Origin: Sulfurimonas sp.
GTDB lineage: Bacteria; Campylobacterota; Campylobacteria; Campylobacterales; Sulfurimonadaceae
Length of the DNA stretch: 50,591 nt
NCBI RefSeq assembly: GCF_028694605.1
Contig: NZ_JAQVKP010000016.1
Location: 1 to 50,591, forward strand
Direction: 5' to 3'
Below the pieces are notes generated by a model. The model did no database searches and was not told where the DNA came from. It saw nothing but the letters and a program-made list of their open reading frames with translations. This document shows, piece after piece, positions 1 through 7,627 of this stretch (position 1 is its first letter; each line of letters opens with the position of its first letter). The translations under genes were made by a program, and so were the position numbers.

Positions 1-68
1 TTACTTTTTTTCATTCTTAAAAACCACCATTTGTGAGAAAGGATTTTTATATTAAGAGTTAAATTACA

Positions 69-1175
69 TTAGATTAAGCCATATTTAAGAACCGTGGCGC
101 ATTTTGTACCTTTATGTAAATATAGCCGAAGTGCTGCAAACTCATCCCCGCCAATGCGATAAGCATTGATATGCATATCCATAAACCACTGCGCAACTTG
201 CGTAAGAATGCTGTCTGCTGCCTTGACACCAAAAAAATCATTTATCTCACGAAACTTATCTATGTTAAAAACGATGCAAGCATGCGGCTTTTTTTTAATG
301 AGATCTTGCTGTATCTTTCGGCGATTCGGCAGTTCTGTTAAAATGTCAGTGTAGTTTAGTCTTTTAATCTCTTCTTGCGCATTTACCTTTGCAGTGTTGT
401 CAAGCAGATATCCCTTGATGGATGCCACCTCTCCGTTACCCTCATACTCTACAACGGTAAAATCTCTTACCCATATCACATCTTTGTTGCGCTTAATGAT
501 GCGATAGTCTTGCGAAAAAGATGTTGCTTTCTTTAAAAAATACTCTGCTGCATCCTCTGCTACTTCTGCAAGATCTTCAGGATGGATAAACTGCACAAAA
601 GGCATATTGGCATCTTCAATCTCCTCATACTCCACACCTAAAAGCCCTGCAACATTGCGAGAGACGTTTTTGATAGGCCATCCATTTTGCGGTAACCACT
701 CAAAGAGAACAACCGGACCGGTGCTTGCAAGGTTGTTCATGGCAGTGATCGCTCTTTCTGTTTTTTTCTGAGCCGTGATATTGCGTCCGCTGCCTATAGT
801 GCCGATAAGTTTTCCGTCTTTATCATAAAGCGGCGCTTTATGCACCTCTAGGTAAGTATGTTCACCACGGACGTTACCATATTCTTCAAACGCCATTGTC
901 TCTTCATACTGAAGCACGATTTCATCACTGTTGAGGCAGAGTTCACCAAAAGTGTGCCACTGAGAGTTTTCAGGATGGCTCTCACGCTCTCTCTTTGCGA
1001 AGAAAATATCTGTTTTACCGATAACCTCCTCAGTATCGGTCATAAGCAGATTTTCACAAATAGCACGGTTGGCATAGAGATAACGCCCATGCAAATCTTT
1101 TACCCATAGCATGTCCGGAAAATGTTCAGTAATAAGCTCTAAAAAATTCTCTTCTATACTGTTTTTATGGCGCAT
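69..1175 (-). CDS. PAS-PAS-GGDEF protein with truncated GGDEF domain
   Basis: Cytoplasmic signalling protein with two PAS domains: the first at about residues 15-135 (DMLWVKDLHGRYLYANRA), the second a PAS_3-type fold at about 150-270. A GGDEF domain begins near residue 275 with D-x-LTELPNR and FNIDKFREINDFFG and carries an intact GGDEF signature. The reading frame stops 22 residues after that signature, so roughly the last 70-80 residues of a normal GGDEF fold are missing and no EAL domain follows. A TTG 15 bases upstream opens the same frame but lies inside the ribosome binding site (AAGGGGG); the ATG starting MRHK is therefore chosen. Diguanylate cyclase activity is doubtful. The gene may be a 3' truncated remnant; the 68 bases left of it, to the window edge, show no continuation. 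Confidence 0.75.
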   Translation of the reverse strand: MRHKNSIEENFLELITEHFPDMLWVKDLHGRYLYANRAICENLLMTDTEEVIGKTDIFFAKRERESHPENSQWHTFGELCLNSDEIVLQYEETMAFEEYGNVRGEHTYLEVHKAPLYDKDGKLIGTIGSGRNITAQKKTERAITAMNNLASTGPVVLFEWLPQNGWPIKNVSRNVAGLLGVEYEEIEDANMPFVQFIHPEDLAEVAEDAAEYFLKKATSFSQDYRIIKRNKDVIWVRDFTVVEYEGNGEVASIKGYLLDNTAKVNAQEEIKRLNYTDILTELPNRRKIQQDLIKKKPHACIVFNIDKFREINDFFGVKAADSILTQVAQWFMDMHINAYRIGGDEFAALRLYLHKGTKCATVLKYGLI

Positions 1176-1274
1176 GCTTTCCCCCTTCAAAAAACTTACA
1201 TATACTATACACCAAAATATAACTTAGTGATATCAAATACGCATTTTATTATCAAATTTCTTTAAGATATTGTG

Positions 1275-1288
1275 TTGATTTGTATCAA
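1275..1288. promoter_or_regulatory. CRP/FNR-type operator between PAS-GGDEF gene and ychF
   Basis: TTGAT-TTGT-ATCAA is a perfect match to the FNR consensus TTGAT-N4-ATCAA. It sits in the 190-base divergent intergenic region, centred about 84 bases before the ychF start and about 106 bases before the PAS-GGDEF start. Candidate -10 elements exist in both directions (TATTAT at 1326-1331 towards ychF; TATATT/TATAGT on the minus strand near 1203-1224), so which gene is regulated cannot be decided from sequence. Confidence 0.5.
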
Positions 1289-1365
1289 GAAAACCCAATT
1301 TGCCATGTTCTAAGCAACCTTTTGCTATTATTGTGCAATTATTTTTATAGCACAAAAGGTCAATC

Positions 1366-2466
1366 ATGGGTTTAGGTATCGGTCTTGTAGGACTTCCAAA
1401 TGTCGGTAAATCAACAACTTTCAACGCACTTACAAAAGCACAAAATGCAGAAGCGGCAAACTATCCGTTTTGTACCATCGAACCAAACAAAGCAGTCGTT
1501 CCCGTTCCTGACATAAGACTGCAAGAACTTGCAAAAATAGTAAATCCTGAGCGTATCCAACACTCAACAGTTGACTTTGTCGATATCGCAGGACTTGTCA
1601 AGGGTGCGAGCAAAGGCGAGGGTCTGGGCAATAAGTTTTTATCAAACATCCGTGAAACAGAGGTAATTTTACACATAGTGCGCTGTTTTGAAGATGACAA
1701 CATCGTCCATACGGAAGCTGGCATCGACCCGCTAAGAGATGTAGCAATCATTGAAGGCGAACTTATACTTGCAGATATAGAAGTTTTACAAAACAGGATG
1801 GACAGACTCAAAAAACAGGCAAAAAACGATAAAAATGCAGTTGGAGTTTTGGCCACAGCAGAAGAACTGTCGGAGTTTTTGGCAGATGGCAATTTGGCAA
1901 GGAACTTTCCAAAAGCCGACACGGAAGAGTATAAGCAGCTAAACCATGATGTAAGACTTTTAACAGGCAAAGAGATTATGTACGGTGCAAACGTCGATGA
2001 AGACGGTCTGCTTGAAGATAGCGGTTTTGTTCTAAAACTAAAAGAGCATGCGGCAAAAAACAACTGTGAACTTATCAAGCTTTGCGCTAAAGTAGAAGAG
2101 GAACTTGTAGGCTTAGAAGATGAAGAAGCAGCGGAATTTTTAAGCTCTCTTGGCGTAGAAGAGTCCGGACTTGAGCAGATTATCCAAAAAGGATTTGACA
2201 AATTGGGTCTTATGAGCTACTTCACCGCAGGCGTAAAAGAGGTTCGTGCATGGACTATCCGCAAAAACACAACCGCTCCAAAAGCAGCAGCCGTAATTCA
2301 CAACGATTTTGAAAAAGGTTTTATCCGTGCAGAGGTTATCGCCTATGCTGATTTTGTCGCATACGGCGGAGAAAACAAGGCAAAAGAGGCAGGAAAAATG
2401 CGTCTTGAGGGCAAAGAGTACATCGTGCAAGACGGAGACATCATGCACTTTAGATTTAATGTATAA
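1366..2466 (+). CDS. ychF: Redox-regulated ATPase/GTPase YchF
   Basis: Obg-family P-loop nucleotidase that binds ribosomes and preferentially hydrolyses ATP; linked in other bacteria to translation control and stress responses. The G1 motif GLPNVGKST is at residues 8-16, the G3 region DIAGLVKGASKGEG follows near residue 70, and the C-terminal TGS domain ends with the typical GKEYIVQDGDIMHFRFNV. At 366 residues it is the usual full length. ATG start is preceded by AAGG about 8 bases upstream. It stands alone on the plus strand with a terminator hairpin directly after the stop. The upstream region carries a CRP/FNR-like box. Confidence 0.97.
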   Translation: MGLGIGLVGLPNVGKSTTFNALTKAQNAEAANYPFCTIEPNKAVVPVPDIRLQELAKIVNPERIQHSTVDFVDIAGLVKGASKGEGLGNKFLSNIRETEVILHIVRCFEDDNIVHTEAGIDPLRDVAIIEGELILADIEVLQNRMDRLKKQAKNDKNAVGVLATAEELSEFLADGNLARNFPKADTEEYKQLNHDVRLLTGKEIMYGANVDEDGLLEDSGFVLKLKEHAAKNNCELIKLCAKVEEELVGLEDEEAAEFLSSLGVEESGLEQIIQKGFDKLGLMSYFTAGVKEVRAWTIRKNTTAPKAAAVIHNDFEKGFIRAEVIAYADFVAYGGENKAKEAGKMRLEGKEYIVQDGDIMHFRFNV

Positions 2467-2470
2467 ATTG

Positions 2471-2500
2471 TAGCAAGAGCATTAAAGCTCTGCTATTTTA
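2471..2500. terminator. Hairpin between convergent ychF and PAS-GGDEF genes
   Basis: Stem TAGCAAGAGC / GCTCTGCTA (one bulged base) with loop ATTAAA, followed by TTTTA. It lies 4 bases after the ychF stop and its right arm contains the stop codon of the convergent minus-strand gene. Confidence 0.65.
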
Positions 2501-3776
2501 CAACAATCCTATTTCTTCCGCCATCTTTTGCTTCATAAAGTGCATCATCCACTCTCTTAAATGTCTCTTTTGGCTCTTCATTTTCTCTATATTTTGTCAA
2601 GCCAAAAGAAGCGGTGACTTTGATATCGTGACAAACAATATTTTTTTCTATGTTGCTTCTAACCTTTTCCATTATCTTTTGAGCTTCATCAAGAGTGACG
2701 TTTTTAAGCATTATGACAAACTCTTCTCCACCCCAGCGTGCAACAAGGTCATTTTCTCTTAGAGATTTTTTGATATTTTTTGCTACACATACAAGAGCGT
2801 CATCTCCGACTTGATGCCCATAAGTGTCATTTATGCGTTTAAAATAGTCTATATCAACAATAGCCAAAATAAAATCAACATCTGATTTTCGCTGATTCTT
2901 TGCTATAAAGTTGATGGTTTCATCAAAATGGGCGCGGTTATAGAGCTTTGTGAGCGGGTCTGTGATGTAGAGTTCCGCCAAAAGTTTCTCATTTGTAATA
3001 TCATGAAAAACTGCACTAAACTCCACAATCTCCCGAAGCTCATTTAAGATAGGTACGACACGAGCCAAAAACCACTTTTTTTGCCCTTTTGAAGTCTTAT
3101 ACTGCAGCTCTCCGCTCCAAGGTATTTTGCTTCTTATGGTCTCCCATAAATCTCTGTAAATAACATCTGAGGTATCGGAAAGTTTAAACATAGATATATT
3201 TTTTCCCAACAATTCTCTTTTTGTTACTTCAAAAAAATCACAAAAAAATGAACTTACATCCCTGATAATGCCGTTTGTGGATGTTTTCATAACCATGATA
3301 TTTTTATCTATGACTTCTTTATCTGCTTCAAGTTTTTCATTGAGTGTTTGTACTTTTTGCGCCTCTTTTTTTATAAGCAGTTTTGCTTCAAAAAGCTCAC
3401 TTATATCATAAATGGAAATCATAACCTTATTTTCACAGGCGATATACGGAGAGATAGTCACCTGCTGCTGCATAAGCCTCAGAGAAGAGGTTGTAACTTT
3501 GTTACGCTCTATAGGGACAAATTTTTTAGCGCTGTTAACATCATAAAAAGTAGGCGTGCCTATAGTAAGAGCAGTTTTTATCTTTCTGTAAAGCACTTTA
3601 TAGTTTATCTGCGGAAAAAACTTCTCTAAACTTTTGCCTATAATCTCCTCTTTTGGGATTTGGGTATTAATACTAAGCCATCTGTTCCAATAACTTACGT
3701 TAAAGGCATCATCAACAATCATATGTCCGTTTTCAAGTGAATCTAACAAAACATCAGGGTATTTTATCTCTATCAT
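2493..3776 (-). CDS. PAS-PAS-GGDEF diguanylate cyclase
   Basis: Predicted active diguanylate cyclase making c-di-GMP from two GTP. A first PAS domain is at about residues 8-115, a second at about 150-265, joined by a coiled-coil stretch near 120-155. The GGDEF domain spans about 265-427 with DPLTKLYNR, the metal-binding VDIDYFKRIND and the active-site variant GGEEF. An RxxD inhibitory I-site (RENDL) lies five residues before GGEEF, so product inhibition is expected. No membrane segment is visible. The start overlaps the stop of the CheC-like gene by four bases (ATGA), giving translational coupling in a receiver-CheC-cyclase operon. It is the only full-length canonical GGDEF domain in the window. 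Confidence 0.9.
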   Translation of the reverse strand: MIEIKYPDVLLDSLENGHMIVDDAFNVSYWNRWLSINTQIPKEEIIGKSLEKFFPQINYKVLYRKIKTALTIGTPTFYDVNSAKKFVPIERNKVTTSSLRLMQQQVTISPYIACENKVMISIYDISELFEAKLLIKKEAQKVQTLNEKLEADKEVIDKNIMVMKTSTNGIIRDVSSFFCDFFEVTKRELLGKNISMFKLSDTSDVIYRDLWETIRSKIPWSGELQYKTSKGQKKWFLARVVPILNELREIVEFSAVFHDITNEKLLAELYITDPLTKLYNRAHFDETINFIAKNQRKSDVDFILAIVDIDYFKRINDTYGHQVGDDALVCVAKNIKKSLRENDLVARWGGEEFVIMLKNVTLDEAQKIMEKVRSNIEKNIVCHDIKVTASFGLTKYRENEEPKETFKRVDDALYEAKDGGRNRIVVK

Positions 3777-4387
3777 CCGTAAATCTCTTCCAGTTTTTCA
3801 TCTATAAGCGCTCGCAAACTCTCTATAGCTTCATCTTTTGTAAGAATATAAATATTGCCCTTTATCTGCTGGTCTTGAAAATCCAAAATCGTACTGATAA
3901 TGATAATCTTAGAGTATTTAGAGATATCCCCATCATCAACGATTGAGTGTGCGTCAGTAAAATGCAGATACGGAACAAAAAATTGAACTTGTATGCCCAG
4001 CTCTTGCGTAAGTCTGCTTACGATGGTTGAAGTAAGGATGTTTGTAAGTTCTATAACAGCATCATTTACCTCATCACAAGACGGTGTCTGTATGGCATAT
4101 AGATGTCTGCCTAAATTTGTTGCCGATGCCTCAGAGACAAGGAAGATACACTCCCCGCCAAATTTTCCCGTAAAAAGCTGCTTAGTAACATAATACATTG
4201 AGTTTAAATCAACAGTTGACTCAATTTTATTTGAAAGTTCACTAGAGTTGCAAATCTCTATCTTTGGTATGTGCATTGTCCCAAAAGCATCCAAAAGACT
4301 TGCGAGGCTTGCCGTGGCAGCACCGATAGAGACATTCATAAACTCTCTTAGTGCATCAATCTGTTCTTCATTAAATTCTAAATTCAT
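3773..4387 (-). CDS. CheC-type chemotaxis phosphatase family protein
   Basis: Resembles the CheC/CheX/FliY phosphatase family, which dephosphorylates CheY-P. The family active-site pattern E-x-x-N is seen twice: REFMNVSIGAA at about residues 14-24 and VIELTNILTS at about 111-120. Two sites are typical of CheC rather than the single-site CheX. Length (204) fits CheC. It lies 11 bases downstream of a single-domain CheY-like receiver and overlaps the following diguanylate cyclase by four bases. The likely job is resetting the phosphorylation of the adjacent receiver; the link to the cyclase is inference. CheD, its frequent partner, is not in this window. Confidence 0.8.
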   Translation of the reverse strand: MNLEFNEEQIDALREFMNVSIGAATASLASLLDAFGTMHIPKIEICNSSELSNKIESTVDLNSMYYVTKQLFTGKFGGECIFLVSEASATNLGRHLYAIQTPSCDEVNDAVIELTNILTSTIVSRLTQELGIQVQFFVPYLHFTDAHSIVDDGDISKYSKIIIISTILDFQDQQIKGNIYILTKDEAIESLRALIDEKLEEIYG

Positions 4388-4398
4388 CCTCTTTGCCT

Positions 4399-4761
4399 TT
4401 ATACTAATAAATCTTTTTCAAAAACCAATTTCACAATCTCATGGTTGATAGGCTTTGGATACATATTTTTAGCCCCCGCAGCAAGAACTCTTAGTTTTGC
4501 TTCACTTTGGATATCCGCACTCACGATGATAACCTGAGCCGCTTTGTCTATCTCCATAATCCTCTTAAGTGCCTCATAGCCATTCATAACAGGCATAGTC
4601 AAATCCAAAAAAACAGCCGATGGTCTCTCTTTTGCAAAAAGTTCTACCGCTTCTAAGCCATTGGTTGCTTCAAAAACTTCAACATCGGGCATAACCCCCA
4701 CAACGTTTTTTATTACGCTAATTCTTGCGATTTTTGAGTCATCTACCACTAAGACTTTCAA
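4399..4761 (-). CDS. CheY-like single-domain response regulator
   Basis: Stand-alone receiver of 120 residues. The acidic pair is VVDDS (D7, D8), the phospho-acceptor aspartate is in VFLDLTMP (D53), the switch serine in IIVSAD (about 81) and the conserved lysine in YPKPI (about 104). It starts at TTG with a strong Shine-Dalgarno AGGGG about 7 bases upstream; no better in-frame ATG is available. First gene of a three-gene operon with a CheC-type phosphatase and a diguanylate cyclase. Whether it binds the flagellar switch or acts on the cyclase cannot be told from sequence. Confidence 0.9.
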   Translation of the reverse strand: MKVLVVDDSKIARISVIKNVVGVMPDVEVFEATNGLEAVELFAKERPSAVFLDLTMPVMNGYEALKRIMEIDKAAQVIIVSADIQSEAKLRVLAAGAKNMYPKPINHEIVKLVFEKDLLV

Positions 4762-4786
4762 TACTGACCCCTTTTCATAATTTTTT

Positions 4787-4792
4787 ATTATA
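4787..4792 (-). promoter_or_regulatory. -10 element for receiver-CheC-cyclase operon
   Basis: Minus-strand TATAAT, a perfect sigma70 -10 hexamer 26 bases before the TTG start. No convincing -35 is seen, which is normal for Campylobacterota promoters. Confidence 0.55.
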
Positions 4793-4814
4793 GAACAACT
4801 TTAATTAATCTTAT

Positions 4815-5636
4815 CTAAATTACCAACTTCGCTATCGTTTGAGCGTACTTCACATTTTCGCCTGCTTTTACATCAAGCTCCAGCATATCTTTTTGCGCCA
4901 AGACAACTATGGTAGAACCCATCTCAAAACAGCCAAAATCATCACCCTTGTTGCAGTAGAGATTTTCATAGCTATATGATGAGCTTTGCAGTGCGTCCGC
5001 ATCTGTTTTTATGCGTGGCTCAAATGCAACCTGCATCACACCGACATTTAAGGCACTTACAAGCACTATATAAAACCTTTTTTGATTTTGAGTTTCACAA
5101 AGAAGCACTACCCTCTCGTTTTCTACAAAAAGATTAACCCTTTTTTTTAGTGATGGAATATTGACGGGATAAAATTTCCCCGGAATATGTACCGCTCGCA
5201 ACACTTTCAAGTTTGTCGGCATATGGTAGCGGTGATAATCTCTCGGCGAGAGATAGAAGTTTATAAAAGTGCCGTCATGAACGATAGCTTTTTCTTCACT
5301 GCTAAAATGCTCCCCTAAAAGCTCATCAGAGTTATATCGCATCCCTTTTATCTGAAGTGCATACTCACTCTCTAACACACCGCATTCAGAGATAAGAGAG
5401 TCACACGGAGAAATAAAATCATCGCTATCAAGTGAAAAAACTCTATCTTCTCTTAGTTTTCTCGTAAAAAGCGCATTAAGCGAGCTGTAGGTTTGCGGTG
5501 CGTGAAACTCGCTCATGTCAAGCCCCATCAAAGAGACATAAGAACTGTTTATAAAATTTTGAATCGGTGTGGCAAACTCTTCGTTTGCAAACTTTCCAAA
5601 TGCCTGTGAAATCGCTGATGTGATATGCTTCTCCAT
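4815..5636 (-). CDS. psd: Phosphatidylserine decarboxylase proenzyme
   Basis: Converts phosphatidylserine to phosphatidylethanolamine at the inner membrane. The protein is a pyruvoyl enzyme made as a proenzyme that cleaves itself at a G-S-T site, here EMGST near residue 237, leaving a short alpha chain of about 35 residues. The conserved SPRDYHRYHMP segment holds the histidines of the self-cleavage triad. At 273 residues it is the standard length for the short bacterial form. It begins two bases after the truD stop and is the last gene of thiL-truD-psd on the minus strand. Confidence 0.95.
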   Translation of the reverse strand: MEKHITSAISQAFGKFANEEFATPIQNFINSSYVSLMGLDMSEFHAPQTYSSLNALFTRKLREDRVFSLDSDDFISPCDSLISECGVLESEYALQIKGMRYNSDELLGEHFSSEEKAIVHDGTFINFYLSPRDYHRYHMPTNLKVLRAVHIPGKFYPVNIPSLKKRVNLFVENERVVLLCETQNQKRFYIVLVSALNVGVMQVAFEPRIKTDADALQSSSYSYENLYCNKGDDFGCFEMGSTIVVLAQKDMLELDVKAGENVKYAQTIAKLVI

Positions 5637-5638
5637 AA

Positions 5639-6715
5639 TTACTCCCTAATCTCTCTTTTTGCTATCTCTTCAATAAGAACAGTTGCGTAACAACCCTTTG
5701 GAAGGTAAAAGTTAAGCTCATACTGTGCCTCTTCATCTTTGTAACGCCCATCTATATCTTTTGGAAAAACCCATGCATAGCGTCGTGAGCCGTCCTCATC
5801 AATGGTATCGTCAAAATCCTTCTCTATCTCTCTAGCCACTCCCGAGGCATGTTTTACTTTTTTACCGCACAAAAGTCCCGTAACAGAAACATCCCTCTCT
5901 AAAAATCTGCTCATATCATGCTCATCACCGCAGAACTCAAAGAGCCTTCCGTATGGGTAATGCTCCATGATGTCGCCGCTAATGAGCTTAAAAGGGTGTT
6001 TTTGGGCTTTCATCTTTGCAATCTCTTCTTTTGGGATATTTAAAAGATTCTCCAACTCATGCGGTGCAAATTTCTCGATAAGGGAGTTTATCTCAAGCCT
6101 TCTTGAGAGCCAAAGGTTAAAAAGATGGCTCTGATATGCACTGATGAGAAGCTCTCTTACTTTTGGATTGCGCTCCCTCTTCTCGCCTCTTGCTATCTTT
6201 TGCCCGTCAATGTGATTGTTGCCGTCCGTACCGAATCTTTGATACCCAAAGTAGTTTGGCATCCCGTAAGCGGCGATGTTTTTAAGTGCTTCATCTATCT
6301 TCAAAGCCGATGTCGGATTTACTTTTTTGAGCTTTATATAAAACTTGTTACCGCTAAGATGCCCTACCCTTATCTTATTGTTATGGTAAGTTTTTGAGAG
6401 AATCTTAACATCCTCATGCTCAAACGCATCCATCATCTGCTCAAACTTTCTATGCAAAGAGATATACTGTTTGGTCATGGCATGCTTATCTTTAAGCCCG
6501 GCATAGCCTATCTCTTTGTTTTTGATTCCCAAATATCTTGCAATCATAGAGACAAGTTCAAGAGTAGAAATCCCTTTTTTTCTCACAAAAAGCACAAGAT
6601 GCTCTCCTTCACCGCAAAACTCATAAAGAGGTACCTCTTCTACTACGAAATCCCGCGGTGTCTGTTTAAAATGAAAATCTATACTTGAGTGAGAAAGCGA
6701 ATAAAATCTGTTCAT
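5639..6715 (-). CDS. truD: tRNA pseudouridine(13) synthase TruD
   Basis: Forms pseudouridine at position 13 of tRNA-Glu. The signature GYAGLKDKHAMTKQY, containing the catalytic aspartate (about residue 77), and the following NKIRVGHLSGNKF block are clear, as is NYFGYQRFG. Length 358 is normal for bacterial TruD. ATG start; it follows thiL by 15 bases and runs almost directly into psd, so the three are probably one transcript. Confidence 0.96.
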   Translation of the reverse strand: MNRFYSLSHSSIDFHFKQTPRDFVVEEVPLYEFCGEGEHLVLFVRKKGISTLELVSMIARYLGIKNKEIGYAGLKDKHAMTKQYISLHRKFEQMMDAFEHEDVKILSKTYHNNKIRVGHLSGNKFYIKLKKVNPTSALKIDEALKNIAAYGMPNYFGYQRFGTDGNNHIDGQKIARGEKRERNPKVRELLISAYQSHLFNLWLSRRLEINSLIEKFAPHELENLLNIPKEEIAKMKAQKHPFKLISGDIMEHYPYGRLFEFCGDEHDMSRFLERDVSVTGLLCGKKVKHASGVAREIEKDFDDTIDEDGSRRYAWVFPKDIDGRYKDEEAQYELNFYLPKGCYATVLIEEIAKREIRE

Positions 6716-6730
6716 GTAAATCCTGTTTTT

Positions 6731-7549
6731 TTAAAAGTGATGCGCTTTGCATCTGTTTTTGTAATTTTTTCTAACGCACTCACCGATGATTTTTACGGGT
6801 GTTCGTGTTAGTTTGGCATGCTTCAAGAGTGCCTTTTTATCTCTTTTGTCAAAACCAAAGAGCATCTCATACTCCTCTCCGCTGCATCCGATGTTTTTTG
6901 GTATCTTTTTGTAAAACTGAACTCCAATGCCGTTTGCATTTGAGAGTTTACCCAAATCACTAAAGATTCCGTCTGAAATGTCCATACCCGCTTTTAAAAA
7001 ACGGCTACACTTTGAGATAAATCTTTCTCTTAGTTCAATGTTTACAAACTTTGATTTCTTATGAAGCTTGCCCAAGTTCATCACTTTTTTAAGCTCTTTT
7101 GCGCTTCTGCCGACCACTCCGGTATGCGCTACAAGATAGCCTGTGCGCAACCCTTTTCGCAAAAGCGGTTTTTTCGCCTCGGAGATGATGGTTATAGTAA
7201 TGTCAAGCTTGGTATTGCTTATGGTATCTCCGCCGATGATTTCTACACCATATTTTGCCGCACTCTCTAAAAAGCCTCTTGCCAATTCGCCTGCTTGCTC
7301 TTTTGTGATGCTCTTTGGCATAGCAACGCTTACAAGTGCATACTTTGGTTTTGCGTTCATGGCGATAGCATCGGAGACATTGACTGCCATGGCTTTGGCA
7401 GCTACCTGATAGTGGTTCATCCATGAACGTTTAAAATGTACATCTTCAAAAAAAGCATCTTTTGAGTAAACCATACCGCCAACAAGCGCACCGTCATCAC
7501 CGATTTTTTTACTTTTAAATTGTTTTATAAAATAGTTTTCAAAATCCAA
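6731..7549 (-). CDS. thiL: Thiamine-monophosphate kinase
   Basis: Phosphorylates thiamine monophosphate to thiamine pyrophosphate, the last step of cofactor synthesis. Family features: the N-terminal GDDGALV metal-binding segment (residues about 17-23), the MAVNVSDAIAMNAKP motif, the GGDTIS motif (about 111) and a C-terminal MDISDGIFSDLGKL. At 272 residues it is shorter than the roughly 320-residue enterobacterial enzyme, as is common in Campylobacterota. The start is TTG (the nearby ATG is out of frame), with AAAGAG just upstream. Divergent from the degenerate GGDEF gene across 78 bases. Confidence 0.93.
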   Translation of the reverse strand: MDFENYFIKQFKSKKIGDDGALVGGMVYSKDAFFEDVHFKRSWMNHYQVAAKAMAVNVSDAIAMNAKPKYALVSVAMPKSITKEQAGELARGFLESAAKYGVEIIGGDTISNTKLDITITIISEAKKPLLRKGLRTGYLVAHTGVVGRSAKELKKVMNLGKLHKKSKFVNIELRERFISKCSRFLKAGMDISDGIFSDLGKLSNANGIGVQFYKKIPKNIGCSGEEYEMLFGFDKRDKKALLKHAKLTRTPVKIIGECVRKNYKNRCKAHHF

Positions 7550-7627
7550 AACATCTCTTTAATAATCGAAATTATTTAATCTATGATAGAATAAGTGCCA
7601 ATTATACCATTAATACAGGAGATTCCA

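Noticed and set aside
1226..1237. Second FNR-like half-site (TGATATCAA) next to the 1275 box
   Set aside because: The left half lacks TTGAT; too degenerate to call a second operator.
1461..2201. Long serine-rich reading frame (246 codons) opposite ychF
   Set aside because: It lies entirely antisense to ychF, has no domain and its serine bias is a by-product of the codons on the other strand.
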